DNA of 32,717 bases from Burkholderiales bacterium (GTDB taxonomy: Bacteria > Pseudomonadota > Gammaproteobacteria > Burkholderiales > Burkholderiaceae_C), in assembly GCA_017307865.1 (NCBI GenBank), contig JAFKGE010000053.1, forward strand, positions 1-32,717. The letters are read 5' to 3'. The position numbers were made by a program, and so were the translations under genes. Of this stretch, positions 16,754 to 25,032 are shown in pieces. The notes below the pieces were generated by a model. That model was not told where the DNA came from and did no database searches. It saw only the letters and a list, made by a program, of their open reading frames with translations. How positions within the stretch are numbered: the stretch's first letter is position 1; each line of letters begins with the position of its first letter.

Positions 16754-17185
16754 ATGAACGACCAAAACCTGCTCAAGGGGCTGCTGCTGGCGGCCGTCGC
16801 GCTGGCCTTCGGCCTGGGCGCGTTCCGTTATCCCATCGGGGCGTTTTCGCGCGCCGGGCCGGGCCTGTTCCCGCTGGTGATCAGCGGCATCCTGCTGCTG
16901 ATCGCCATCGTCAGCATCATCCGCTCGCGCTTCGTCGAGCGCGTGCCGCTGGACTTCAGCATCAAGAACATCGTGATCATCATGATCGCGCTGTGCGCCT
17001 TTGCCGTGGTGTCCCAGTACGTCAACATGGTGCTGGGCATCGTGCTGATGGTTTTCATCTCGACCATTGCCGGCGACAACTACTCGTGGCGGCGCAACAC
17101 CAAGATCAGCGTCGCGCTGATCGCCGTGGCCTATGCGTTCCATTACCTCCTGGGGCTCAACCTGCCCCTGCCAGGTCCCTATTGA
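16754..17185 (+). CDS. tctB: Tripartite tricarboxylate transporter small subunit TctB
   Basis: 143 residues with four membrane segments (starting LLLAAVALAFGLGAF, then LFPLVISGILLLIAIV, IVIIMIALCAFAVVSQY, ISVALIAVAYAFHYLL). FSRAGPGLFPLVIS is the TctB signature. Forms the membrane unit with TctA. ATG 16754 (MNDQNLLKG) chosen because TctB proteins begin just before the first membrane segment; a GTG at 16694 would add 20 residues covering the hairpin. Followed by tctA after 52 bp. Confidence 0.9.
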   Translation: MNDQNLLKGLLLAAVALAFGLGAFRYPIGAFSRAGPGLFPLVISGILLLIAIVSIIRSRFVERVPLDFSIKNIVIIMIALCAFAVVSQYVNMVLGIVLMVFISTIAGDNYSWRRNTKISVALIAVAYAFHYLLGLNLPLPGPY

Positions 17186-17237
17186 TCCTGCCGCGCCGCA
17201 TCTTGCGGGCAAACGCCACCCTTTCGGGAACTGACAC

Positions 17238-18788
17238 ATGGAAACGCTGCACAACCTGGCCTTCGGCTTTGAACACGCGCTGACGCTGCACAACCTGCTG
17301 TACTGCGCCATCGGCTGCTCGGTGGGCACCCTGGTGGGCCTGCTGCCCGGCCTGGGGCCGCTGGCCACCATCAGCCTGCTGCTGCCGCTGACCTACTCGA
17401 TCTCGACCACCGGCGCGCTGATCATGCTGGCGGGCATCTACTACGGCGCCCAGTACGGCGACAGCGTGAGCGCCATCACCATGAAGATGCCGCACGCCAG
17501 CAGCATCGTGGCCTGCATCGACGGCTACCAGATGACGCTCAAGGGCAAGACCGGGTTGGCCCTGTTCACCGCCGGCGTGTCCAGCTTCATCGGTGGCACG
17601 GTGGCCATCGTGGTGCTGGCCTGGCTGGCGCCCACGCTGGGCGAGGTGGCCTTCAAGTTCGGGCCGGCCGACTACTGCGCGCTGATGATGTTCGGCTTTC
17701 TGTGCGTCAGCTTCGTCACCACCGGCAGCCTGCTGAACGGCTTTGCCATGTGCATGATCGGCGTGCTGCTGGGCATGGTGGGCACCGACGTCAACAGCGG
17801 CATGGAGCGCTACACCTTCAGCCTGCCCAACCTGGCCGACGGCGTGAGCCTGGTCAGCCTGGCGCTGGGTTGCTTCGGCATCGCCGAGATCACCAAGAAC
17901 CTGGACGCCCACGAGCAGCGCTCGCCCTTCAACGGCACCATCAAGCTGATGCCGACCTGGCCCGAGTTCAAGCGCATTTTCCCGAGTGCGCTGCGCGGCA
18001 GCGCGGTGGGCTCGTTCATCGGCATCCTGCCCGGCGGCGGCGCGGCCATCGCGCAGTTTGCCGCCTATGCGCTGGACAAGAAGGTCAGCAAGCACAGGGA
18101 CGAGATCGGCACCGGCGCCATCGAGGGCGTGGCCGGCCAGGCGGCGGCCGACGAGGCCGCGGCGCGCACCAGCTTCATCCCGCTGATGAGCATCGGCATT
18201 CCCGAGAACGCGGTCACGGCGCTGATGCTGGGCGCCTTCATCATCAAGGGCATCCAGCCGGGTCCCAACATGATCGCCAGCCACCCCGAGCTGTTCTGGG
18301 GCCTGGTGGCCAGCATGTGGGTGGGCAACGTGTTCCTGCTGGTGCTGAACGTGCCGATGGTGCGCTACCTGCTGTCGATCTTCAAGATTCCGTACAACGT
18401 GCTGTTCCCGGCCATCCTGTTCTTCTGCTGCATCGGCACCTACAGCATCAACAACAACCTGGACGACATCTACACCACGGCCCTGTTCGGCCTGATCGGC
18501 TACGTGTTCATGCGCTTCGGGCTGGACGCCGCGCCGCTCATGCTGGGCTTCATCCTGGGCCCCATGCTGGAGGAAAACTTCCGCCGCACGCTGCTGCTCA
18601 GCCGCGGCAGCTTCGACATCTTCGTCGAGCGCCCGATCAGCGGCACCCTGCTGGCCCTGATCGCGATCTTCATCACGTGGCAGGTGCTGGCCTTCTTCTT
18701 CAAGACGCGGGCCAAGAAGCGGGAAGCGGCGCTCACGGTGCCGCCCCTGGTTGCGTCTCCGCTGGCCGAGCGGGTGCCGGAAAACTGA
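17238..18788 (+). CDS. tctA: Tripartite tricarboxylate transporter large subunit TctA
   Basis: 516 residues, normal length, about 12 membrane segments. Family motifs: GLLPGLGPLATISLLLP (about 34-50), the GIYYGAQYGDSVSAI region (about 72-86), GSFIGILPGGGAAIAQF (about 255-271) and MSIGIPENAVTALMLGAF. Carries citrate-like acids with Na+ or H+ in the inner membrane. The periplasmic binding subunit TctC is absent from the window, so a distant Bug-type protein must serve it. The last 56 bp overlap the end of tctE on the other strand. Confidence 0.96.
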   Translation: METLHNLAFGFEHALTLHNLLYCAIGCSVGTLVGLLPGLGPLATISLLLPLTYSISTTGALIMLAGIYYGAQYGDSVSAITMKMPHASSIVACIDGYQMTLKGKTGLALFTAGVSSFIGGTVAIVVLAWLAPTLGEVAFKFGPADYCALMMFGFLCVSFVTTGSLLNGFAMCMIGVLLGMVGTDVNSGMERYTFSLPNLADGVSLVSLALGCFGIAEITKNLDAHEQRSPFNGTIKLMPTWPEFKRIFPSALRGSAVGSFIGILPGGGAAIAQFAAYALDKKVSKHRDEIGTGAIEGVAGQAAADEAAARTSFIPLMSIGIPENAVTALMLGAFIIKGIQPGPNMIASHPELFWGLVASMWVGNVFLLVLNVPMVRYLLSIFKIPYNVLFPAILFFCCIGTYSINNNLDDIYTTALFGLIGYVFMRFGLDAAPLMLGFILGPMLEENFRRTLLLSRGSFDIFVERPISGTLLALIAIFITWQVLAFFFKTRAKKREAALTVPPLVASPLAERVPEN

Positions 18789-20145
18789 TCCGCACCCTGA
18801 AGCCGGCACCGGCCGCGGTCGTTTCGATCGCGGCCGTCGCGCCATGCAGGCGGGCGATGTCGGCCACGATCGCCAGCCCCAGTCCGCTGCCGCTGCCGGC
18901 GGCGCCGCGGCCCCGATGAAAGCGCCGCCACAGCGACTCGCACTCGCCGGCGGCAACGCCGGGACCGTCGTCTTCCACGCTCAGTTCGGCGCCGCCCTCC
19001 GCCAGCGTGCGGGTGCGCACCGTGACCTTGGCGCCGCGCCCGGCATGCTCGGTCGCGTTGTGGATCAGGTTGCCGATCAACTCGTCCAGCAGCACCGGAT
19101 AGCCGTCGACCGCCGCCGGCTCCAGCTCGAAACCCAGGTCCTGCCCCGCCTGCAGTGCGGGCGCCAGCCACTGGTTGGCGCTGTCGGCGGCCAGCTGGCG
19201 CAGGTCGACCCGCTGGGGCATGGGCCGGGCCTCCAGCGCCGCGCCCTCGGTGCGTGCCAGCGACAGCAGCTGTTGTGCCAGGCGGCTGCCGCGCTCGGCC
19301 GCCAGCTGCAGGCGCTCCAGCGCGGGTTGCAGGGCCGCCGGATGCTCGCTGGCCAGCAACTCGGACGCCTCGACCCGCACGATGGCCCAGGGCGTGCGCA
19401 GCTGGTGCGCGGCATCGGCGACGAAGGCGCGCTGCGCGCCGGCGGCCTCGCGCAGGCGCGCCAGCAGGGCATTGAGCGATTGCACGAAGCCCGCCACCTC
19501 GCCCGGCATGCTGCCGGCGTCGATGGGGCGCAGCTGCCGTACGCTGAGCCGGCCGATGGCGTCCGACGCGCGCTGCAGGGGCTGCAGCACGCGGTTGACG
19601 GCCAGCAGGGCCAGCAGCGCCAGCGGCAGGGCCAGCGCCAAGGCGCCGACCGCCGCCGCCAGCACGGCGGCGCGCAGGGCCGCCGTGCGCTTGCCCATGG
19701 TTTCGGCCACCAGCACCGGGCACACCCGACCATCTTGGGCACACCGGTAGCCAAACGCGGCCACGCGCATCGGCCGGCCCTGGATGGCGCCGTCGGAAAA
19801 CAGCCACTGGCCGGCAGCCAGCGCGGCCGGCGCCTGCGCCGCCAGCTCCGCGCTGCCGCCCAGCACATGCCCGGCCGGGTCGACCACGGCGAACACCGTT
19901 TCATCGATCAGGTCGGCGCTGAGGGCCTTGGCGGTCTGCTCGCTGATCGGCAGGCTGATCTGCCCATCGTGGTCCTCGACGATCTGTGACAGCGCCACCG
20001 CCGTATCGGTCAGCGAGCGGTCCAGCGAATCGAGCGCCGGCGTCAGCACCAGCACGTAGATCATCGCGGCGGCCAGCGGAATCAGCGCGGCCAGCGACAG
20101 CGCCAGCCACAACCCGAAGGTGCGCCGCAGGCTGGGGCGCGTCAT
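18733..20145 (-). CDS. tctE: Sensor histidine kinase TctE-like
   Basis: 470 residues. TM1 (about 11-33), a periplasmic sensor domain of the 2CSK_N type (about 38-150), TM2 (about 158-183), HAMP, HisKA with His247 (DAAHQLRTPW), then HATPase (ELIGNLIHNATEHA; GSGSGLGLAIV). HQLRTP is typical of the TctE group, which senses tricarboxylates. ATG 20145 overlaps the tctD stop (ATGA). A Cys pair (RCAQDGRVC) in the sensor region could form a disulfide. The C-terminal tail overlaps the tctA end. Confidence 0.92.
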   Translation of the reverse strand: MTRPSLRRTFGLWLALSLAALIPLAAAMIYVLVLTPALDSLDRSLTDTAVALSQIVEDHDGQISLPISEQTAKALSADLIDETVFAVVDPAGHVLGGSAELAAQAPAALAAGQWLFSDGAIQGRPMRVAAFGYRCAQDGRVCPVLVAETMGKRTAALRAAVLAAAVGALALALPLALLALLAVNRVLQPLQRASDAIGRLSVRQLRPIDAGSMPGEVAGFVQSLNALLARLREAAGAQRAFVADAAHQLRTPWAIVRVEASELLASEHPAALQPALERLQLAAERGSRLAQQLLSLARTEGAALEARPMPQRVDLRQLAADSANQWLAPALQAGQDLGFELEPAAVDGYPVLLDELIGNLIHNATEHAGRGAKVTVRTRTLAEGGAELSVEDDGPGVAAGECESLWRRFHRGRGAAGSGSGLGLAIVADIARLHGATAAIETTAAGAGFRVRISFPAPARPAETQPGAAP

Positions 20146-20828
20146 CGGGCGCTGTCCGTCGGCGCGGCGGGCTCCAGCAGATAGCCCAGGCCGCGCACCG
20201 TGCGCAGCCGCACGCCGGCCGGCTCGATCTTGCCGCGCAAGCGCGACATCAGCAGCTCCATGGCGTTGTCGGAGGTGGCGGCGTTCCAGTCCGGGATCAG
20301 CGCGGCGAGCTGATCGCGCGCCACGATGGCGCCGATGTGCATGAGCAGGTACTCGATGACGATGGACTCGCGCGCGGTCAGGTTGAGCGCCTGCTCGCCG
20401 TTGTAGGCACGGCGCAGCGCCGCGTCGAAGCGCAGCGCAGCCACCTGCAGCACCCGGCTGCGCCGGAATTCGTGGCGCCGCACCAGCGCATGCAGGCGTG
20501 CCAGCAGCTCGGGCACGGCAAAGGGCTTGACGAGGTAGTCGTCGGCCCCGTTGGCCAGCCCCAGCACACGGTCGTCGATGCTGTCGCGCGCCGTCAGCAT
20601 GAGCACCGGCAGGTTCGATCCCTGCGTGCGCACCCGATCGAGCGTTTCGAGGCCATCGATGCCCGGCAGGCCGATGTCGAGCACCAGTGCGTCGTAGTCG
20701 TCCTGCAGCACCGACTTGGCCACCGGCTCGCCGCGATGGCTGACATCGACGTGCCAGCCGCGCGCACGGATGGCCTCGGCGACGGATTGCGCCAGCGTGA
20801 CGTCGTCTTCGACCAGCAGGATGTTCAT
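20142..20828 (-). CDS. tctD: Response regulator TctD-like (OmpR family)
   Basis: 228 residues. Receiver with acidic Glu7, Asp8 and Asp9, phospho-acceptor Asp51 (LDIGLPG) and Lys101 (VKPFAV); C-terminal winged helix ending RTVRGLGYLLE. Partner of the TctE kinase, likely activating tctB-tctA. ATG 20828 (MNILLVEDD) overlaps the stop of the hydrolase gene upstream as ATGA; a longer frame up to 20906 lies inside that gene and is not used. Confidence 0.93.
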   Translation of the reverse strand: MNILLVEDDVTLAQSVAEAIRARGWHVDVSHRGEPVAKSVLQDDYDALVLDIGLPGIDGLETLDRVRTQGSNLPVLMLTARDSIDDRVLGLANGADDYLVKPFAVPELLARLHALVRRHEFRRSRVLQVAALRFDAALRRAYNGEQALNLTARESIVIEYLLMHIGAIVARDQLAALIPDWNAATSDNAMELLMSRLRGKIEPAGVRLRTVRGLGYLLEPAAPTDSAR

Positions 20829-21775
20829 GTCGATCGGGCGCGTGCCGCCTGGTCCAGCCACACACCCAGGCCCTGGGCGTTCAGTTCGATGTCGATCACC
20901 AGCCATTCGGCGGCCGCGGCCTCGCCGCCGGTCCAGCCGTGGCGCGCGGCGCAGCCGGTGTAGAGCGCGCGCAGCTCGGCGCGCAGCCGCGCGTGGCGCT
21001 CGTTCACCGGCAGCCCTGCGGCGGCACGGCCGATGCTCACCATGGCGTCGATCTGCTCGTGCAGGTCGGCGGCCAGGCGCTCCACCGGGGTCAAGGGGCC
21101 GTAGTGCGTGGGACAGACCGCCGCTGGCTTGAGGGCGAGCAGCCGCTCGATGGAGCGATGCAGCGCCGGCGGGTCGAACTCGCTTGGCGAGGTGGCCGGC
21201 ACGATGAACGGCCCTTGCGCGGTGTCGAACTCGCGGTACGACACGCCGAAGGTGTCGCCGCTGAAGACCCAGCCCGAAACCGGATCAAAGATGGCGTTGT
21301 GGTGCCGCGCATGGCCCGGCGTGTCCAGGCAGATCAGGCGCCGGCCCGCCAGGTCGACCTCGTGGCCGTCGGGCGCTTCGACCACGCGCTCGGCCGGCAC
21401 CGGCACCAGGCGGCCGTAGCTGCGCTGCATCTCGGTCTCGCCGTACACCGCGGTGGCGCCGGCCCACAAGCGGCTGGGATCGATCATGTGGCGCGCCCCG
21501 CGCGGGTGCACCGCCAGGCGGGCATGGGGCAGCTGGCGCAGCAGCTCGCCCGCGCCGCCGGCGTGGTCCAGATGCACATGGGTCAGGATCAGCCAGTCCA
21601 CGTCGGCCGGCGCCAGATTCGCCCCGGCCAGGGCCGCCAGCAGGCGCGGCACCGAGTGGTTGACGCCGCAGTCGATGAAGGCGCCACGGCCCTTTTCGAT
21701 CACCAGGTAGGCCGCGTCGAGGCGCGGACGCACGAAGCCGGTGTCGATGACGTGAATGCCGTGGGAGTCGTTCAT
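20825..21775 (-). CDS. Metallo-beta-lactamase-fold hydrolase
   Basis: 316 residues, cytoplasmic. Zinc ligands HVHLDH (66-71, the HxHxDH motif), His155 in DTPGHARHH, and Asp174 in FSGDTFG. PTHYGPLTP (C-terminal third) gives the last His. Binuclear zinc hydrolase; substrate unknown, with glyoxalase II-like or other thioester/lactone hydrolysis possible. ATG 21775 preferred over a TTG at 21793. It lies 39 bp after tetR and overlaps tctD, an unusual partner for a TctDE system. Confidence 0.9.
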   Translation of the reverse strand: MNDSHGIHVIDTGFVRPRLDAAYLVIEKGRGAFIDCGVNHSVPRLLAALAGANLAPADVDWLILTHVHLDHAGGAGELLRQLPHARLAVHPRGARHMIDPSRLWAGATAVYGETEMQRSYGRLVPVPAERVVEAPDGHEVDLAGRRLICLDTPGHARHHNAIFDPVSGWVFSGDTFGVSYREFDTAQGPFIVPATSPSEFDPPALHRSIERLLALKPAAVCPTHYGPLTPVERLAADLHEQIDAMVSIGRAAAGLPVNERHARLRAELRALYTGCAARHGWTGGEAAAAEWLVIDIELNAQGLGVWLDQAARARST

Positions 21776-21814
21776 GGGAGCATGGACTTGCAACGATGGG
21801 TGAATTCTGGCCCA

Positions 21815-22486
21815 TCAGGCGACGGCGTCGGCCAGCAGTCCGCGCTCGACCATCGCCACCTGCCGCTCGGCCAGCGCCAGCCGTGCCGGCTCGTCCAGCG
21901 CGCGCAAGGGGCCGTCGATCATCAGGAAGGCCATGCCGTGAACGGCCGACCAGGCCATGAATTCAGCCCCCGGCCGACGCTCCGGTGGCAGCAGCCCGGC
22001 AGCCGCCATGGCGTCCAGCGCGTCGCCCAGCAGCTCGAAGGGATCGCGCCCGCTGGCGCCGCGCGGCGCCGGGTCGTCCAGGGCAAAGTCCTGCAGGCCG
22101 AACGGCCGCGCGGCAAACGCGGTGCGAAACAGCCCCGGCTGCTGCCAGGCGAAGCGCAGGTAGGCGATGCCGACGCCGCGCAGGGCCGCGCGCGCGCGCC
22201 GGCCCGCATCGCGCAGGCGGCGTGTGGCCGCATTCACCTCGCTTTCGATCTCCTGCGCCAGCAAGGCCAGCGCGGCGGCGCGCACGGCGTCGAACAAGTC
22301 CTGGTGACTGGCGAAATGCCGGTAGGCGGCGTTGGGCACCACGCCGGCGCGGCGCGTGGCCTCACGCAGCACGACAGCGACGGGGCCGCCTTCGCGCGCC
22401 AGCTCGATGCCGGCGTCCAGCAGGGCGCGGCGCAGGTCGCCATGCCGATAGGTGCGGCGCGCGGCAGATTTTGCGAGGTCTGACAT
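21815..22486 (-). CDS. TetR-family repressor with WHG-type C-terminal domain
   Basis: 223 residues. N-terminal helix-turn-helix (about 14-60: YRHGDLRRALLDAG, AGVVPNAAYRHFASHQDLFDAV). The C-terminal ligand/dimer part matches the WHG-domain group, with AYLRFAWQQPGLFRTAF and the AWSAVHGMAFLMIDG segment. Head of the leftward run to the hydrolase and tctDE, and divergent from the ten-gene operon at 22600. The two operator-like palindromes in the gap are probably its targets, controlling one or both directions. Confidence 0.92.
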   Translation of the reverse strand: MSDLAKSAARRTYRHGDLRRALLDAGIELAREGGPVAVVLREATRRAGVVPNAAYRHFASHQDLFDAVRAAALALLAQEIESEVNAATRRLRDAGRRARAALRGVGIAYLRFAWQQPGLFRTAFAARPFGLQDFALDDPAPRGASGRDPFELLGDALDAMAAAGLLPPERRPGAEFMAWSAVHGMAFLMIDGPLRALDEPARLALAERQVAMVERGLLADAVA

Positions 22487-22504
22487 TTGGAAACAGATCT
22501 TATG

Positions 22505-22549
22505 TGGACAGCGTTCAAATCCCTACGTAGCATAAGTGTACGGCGTCCA
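22505..22549. promoter_or_regulatory. Two matching operator-like palindromes (candidate TetR sites)
   Basis: TGGACAGCGTTCA (22505-22517) and TGTACGGCGTCCA (22537-22549) agree at 10 of 13 positions and share TG-AC-GCGT-CA. The second is part of a near-perfect 15-bp palindrome (22536-22550, 6 of 7 pairs). Centres are 32 bp apart, about three helical turns. TGTGGAC/GTCCACA at 22503 and 22545 also forms an inverted pair. Placed between divergent starts at 22486 and 22600. CTACGTAG (22523-22530) lies between. Confidence 0.6.
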
Positions 22550-22599
22550 CAATTTCTGCACCAGTGGGCATATTTCAATCCCTCATCGAGGACCCGGTC

Positions 22600-23052
22600 A
22601 TGCAATTCATTCCCTATCTCAACTTCGACGGCAACTGCGCCGAGGCCTTTGCCTTCTATGCCAAGCTGTTTGGCGGCACCATCGTCTACCAGGGCACCTT
22701 CGGCGAGATGCCGGCGCAGCCCGGCATGCCGCCGCTGCCCGAGGCGGCGAAGAAGCGCATCATGCATGTGCACATGCAGGTGGGCGAGCAGTCGCTGATG
22801 GCCTCCGACGCCATGCCCGTCGCGCCGGGGCAAGACCCCGCCACCTGCGGCGGCGGCTACCGCAAGCCCCAGGGCCTATGGGTGTCGATTCAAGTGGCTA
22901 ATGCGCCCGAGGGCCAACGCGTGTTCGACGCATTGGCGCAAGGCGGCGCCGTGGCGATGCCCTATGCCAAGACCTTCTGGTCCGAAGGCTTCGGCATGGT
23001 GACGGACCGCTTCGGCACGCCGTGGATGGTGAACGTCGCGGCGCAGTCCTGA
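22600..23052 (+). CDS. PhnB-like VOC (glyoxalase/bleomycin-resistance fold) protein
   Basis: 150 residues. PhnB-type motifs: IPYLNFDGNCAEAFAFYAKLFGG (about 3-25), MHVHMQVGEQSLMASDAMP (about 54-72) and a C-terminal FWSEGFGMVTDRFGTPWMVN. VOC folds bind metal and small electrophilic or aromatic substrates; activity here is unknown. First gene of the rightward operon, 113 bp from tetR. ATG 22600 chosen, as this family begins MQ(F/P)IPYL; a GTG at 22564 is in frame. Confidence 0.92.
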   Translation: MQFIPYLNFDGNCAEAFAFYAKLFGGTIVYQGTFGEMPAQPGMPPLPEAAKKRIMHVHMQVGEQSLMASDAMPVAPGQDPATCGGGYRKPQGLWVSIQVANAPEGQRVFDALAQGGAVAMPYAKTFWSEGFGMVTDRFGTPWMVNVAAQS

Positions 23053-23066
23053 TGGGCATTTCAACC

Positions 23067-23072
23067 AAGGAG
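23067..23072 (+). promoter_or_regulatory. Ribosome binding site choosing GTG 23079 for the first SRPBCC gene
   Basis: AAGGAG is 6 bp before GTG 23079. An alternative ATG at 23052 overlaps the previous stop (TGATG) but has no such site. Confidence 0.55.
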
Positions 23073-23078
23073 TCCATC

Positions 23079-23525
23079 GTGAGCGACCGCACCATCCATC
23101 TGCACCGCGTGCTGCGCACCACGCCCGAGAAGCTCTACCGGGCCTTCACAGAGGCCGACGCCCTGGCCAAGTGGCTGCCGCCCTACGGCTTTACCTGCAG
23201 GGTTGACCATGTGCGGGCCCGCGTCGGCGGCAGCTTCCGCATGTCGTTTCACAACTTCGGCAGCGGCAACGGGCACTCGTTCGGCGGCGAATACCTGGAG
23301 CTGGTGCCGGGCGAACTCATCCGCTACACGGACCGGTTCGACGACCCGAACCTGCCCGGCGTGCTGGAGGTCACCGTCAAGCTCAGGGCCGTGAGCTGCG
23401 GCACGGAGCTTGCCATCACCCAGGCCGGCATACCGCAGGCCATTCCGCTGGAGATGTGCTACCTGGGCTGGCAGGAATCGCTGGCGCAGCTGGCCCGGCT
23501 CGTCGAGCCCGATATTCCGGGCTGA
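23079..23525 (+). CDS. SRPBCC / AHSA1-type protein (first copy)
   Basis: 148 residues. START/Bet v1-like ligand-binding fold: HRVLRTTPEKLYRAFTEADALAKWLPPYGF (about 8-37), GGSFRMSF, GGEYLELVPGELIRYTDRFDD (about 71-91), and a closing helix with GWQESLAQLARLVE. AHSA1-like members bind hydrophobic ligands or aid stress responses, and most lack a known reaction. Cytoplasmic. The start is GTG by ribosome site. A 106-bp gap follows. Confidence 0.9.
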   Translation: MSDRTIHLHRVLRTTPEKLYRAFTEADALAKWLPPYGFTCRVDHVRARVGGSFRMSFHNFGSGNGHSFGGEYLELVPGELIRYTDRFDDPNLPGVLEVTVKLRAVSCGTELAITQAGIPQAIPLEMCYLGWQESLAQLARLVEPDIPG

Positions 23526-23631
23526 CGGCCCCGCCGCTTGCGATCTGCAGGCGGCGCGCATCAGTTCTCCAGCGCAGAGGCCACCGCGCCTTCGCCCTTG
23601 GGGTCGTACCCCCACTATGAGGAAGAACGCC

Positions 23632-24333
23632 ATGAATGCATCAGCAACACCCCGCATCGCTGACCGTGACGAGTGGGAGCGGCTGCGCGCCGACCTGCTG
23701 GCCCGCGAGAAGGCGCACACGCGCGCCGGCGATGCACTGGCCGCCGCGCGCAGGCGCCTGCCGATGCTGCGCATGGACCCCGTCACGGTCGTGGGCCGCA
23801 ACGGGCAGGTGGGGCTGCAAGACGTGTTCGAGGGCCGGCGCATGCTGCTCGTCTATCACTTCATGTGGAAGCCCGGCGCGGCGCACGAAAAGCAGTGTCC
23901 GGGCTGCACGCACACCCAGGTCGCGATGGACGCCGCCGTGCGCGCCTACCTGGCGGCACGCGACGTGAACTACGCCGTGTTCAGCAGCGGCCCCTGGGCC
24001 GAGATCGTCGCCTACCGCGACTTCATGGGCTGGACCGCGCCCTGGTATTCGACGGCCGATAGCAACGCACAGCTGGCCACGCGCGACGGCGGCGACCTGC
24101 GCTGCTACCTGCGGGTCGGCAACGAGGTCTATCTGAGCTACGAAACAACGGCGCGAGGCGTCGAGGCCATGCTGCCCACGCTCCAGCTGCTCGACCGCAC
24201 GCCCTACGGCCGGCAGGAAACGTGGGAAGACTCGCCCGCCGGCTGGCCACACGAGGACGAGGCCGGATCGTGGTGGTGGCGTGACGGTCGTCCCGTTGCG
24301 CAGTGGACGCGCATGGCAAACGCCCCGCTTTGA
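23632..24333 (+). CDS. DUF899 thioredoxin-like protein (first copy)
   Basis: 233 residues. Begins with a helical segment (WERLRADLLAREKAHTRAGDALAAARRRLP), then DVFEGRRMLLVYHFMW, CPGCTHTQ (a CXXC thioredoxin-type motif near residue 88), YAVFSSGPWAEIVAYRDFMGWTAPWYST and a C-terminal WEDSPAGWPHEDEAG block. Probably a redox protein of thioredoxin fold; substrate unknown. ATG 23632 is preceded by AGGAAG; an ATG at 23617 is possible. Closely related to the gene at 26739. Confidence 0.93.
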   Translation: MNASATPRIADRDEWERLRADLLAREKAHTRAGDALAAARRRLPMLRMDPVTVVGRNGQVGLQDVFEGRRMLLVYHFMWKPGAAHEKQCPGCTHTQVAMDAAVRAYLAARDVNYAVFSSGPWAEIVAYRDFMGWTAPWYSTADSNAQLATRDGGDLRCYLRVGNEVYLSYETTARGVEAMLPTLQLLDRTPYGRQETWEDSPAGWPHEDEAGSWWWRDGRPVAQWTRMANAPL

Positions 24334-24352
24334 CCCGGACGGAGGCACGACG

Positions 24353-25021
24353 ATGACGCGCGTTCGGGTCGAAAGCTTCACCATTTCGCTGGACGGGTAC
24401 GGCGCAGGCCCGAGGCAGAATCTCGAGCATCCGCTGGGCGTAGGCGGCGAGGCCTTGCACCAATGGGCGGTGCCCACGCGCACGTTCCAGCGCCGGGTGC
24501 TGGGCGGCGAGGACGGCACCGCCGGGGTGGACGAGGATTTCGCAGCACGCGGCTTCAGAAACCTCGGCGCCTGGATCCTGGGGCGCAACATGTTCGGCCC
24601 GATCCGCGGGCCCTGGCCAGATATGAACTGGCAGGGCTGGTGGGGGGACGATCCGCCCTATCACGTCCCCGTCTTCGTGCTGACCCACCATGCACGCGCG
24701 CCGCTGCAAATGAAGGGCGGCACGACGTTCCATTTCGTCACGGGCGGCATTCACGCTGCGCTGGACCAGGCGCGCCAGGCGGCGCAGGGGCTGGACGTGC
24801 GCATTGGCGGCGGGGTCAGCACCGTGCAGCAATACCTTCGCGCGGGCCTGATCGACGAGCTGAACATCGCCATTTCGCCGGTCCTGCTCGGAGGCGGAGA
24901 GCGGCTTTTCGATGGCATGGACCTGCCCGCCCTGGGATACGAGTGCGTGCAGTTCGTCGGCACGGAAAAGGCCGCCCATGTGGTGCTGCGGGCCTCAGGC
25001 AAGCGGCAGGAAGCGACATGA
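24353..25021 (+). CDS. RibD C-terminal / dihydrofolate reductase-like protein
   Basis: 222 residues. Fold of RibD_C: N-terminal VRVESFTISLDGYGAG, mid-protein AWILGRNMFG, and HFVTGGIHAALDQARQAAQGLDVRIGGG (about 122-149), then LIDELNIAISPVLLGGGERLFDG, which is the NADPH-binding and closing motif. NAD(P)H-dependent reductase family; substrate unknown, often not folate or riboflavin. ATG 24353 with GGAGG upstream. Its stop overlaps an ATG at 25018 (ATGA). Confidence 0.92.
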   Translation: MTRVRVESFTISLDGYGAGPRQNLEHPLGVGGEALHQWAVPTRTFQRRVLGGEDGTAGVDEDFAARGFRNLGAWILGRNMFGPIRGPWPDMNWQGWWGDDPPYHVPVFVLTHHARAPLQMKGGTTFHFVTGGIHAALDQARQAAQGLDVRIGGGVSTVQQYLRAGLIDELNIAISPVLLGGGERLFDGMDLPALGYECVQFVGTEKAAHVVLRASGKRQEAT

Positions 25022-25032
25022 AAGGATCAAGC

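Noticed and set aside
17157-18956. Open frame of 599 codons on the minus strand
   Set aside because: Antisense to tctA, with biased composition and no domain.
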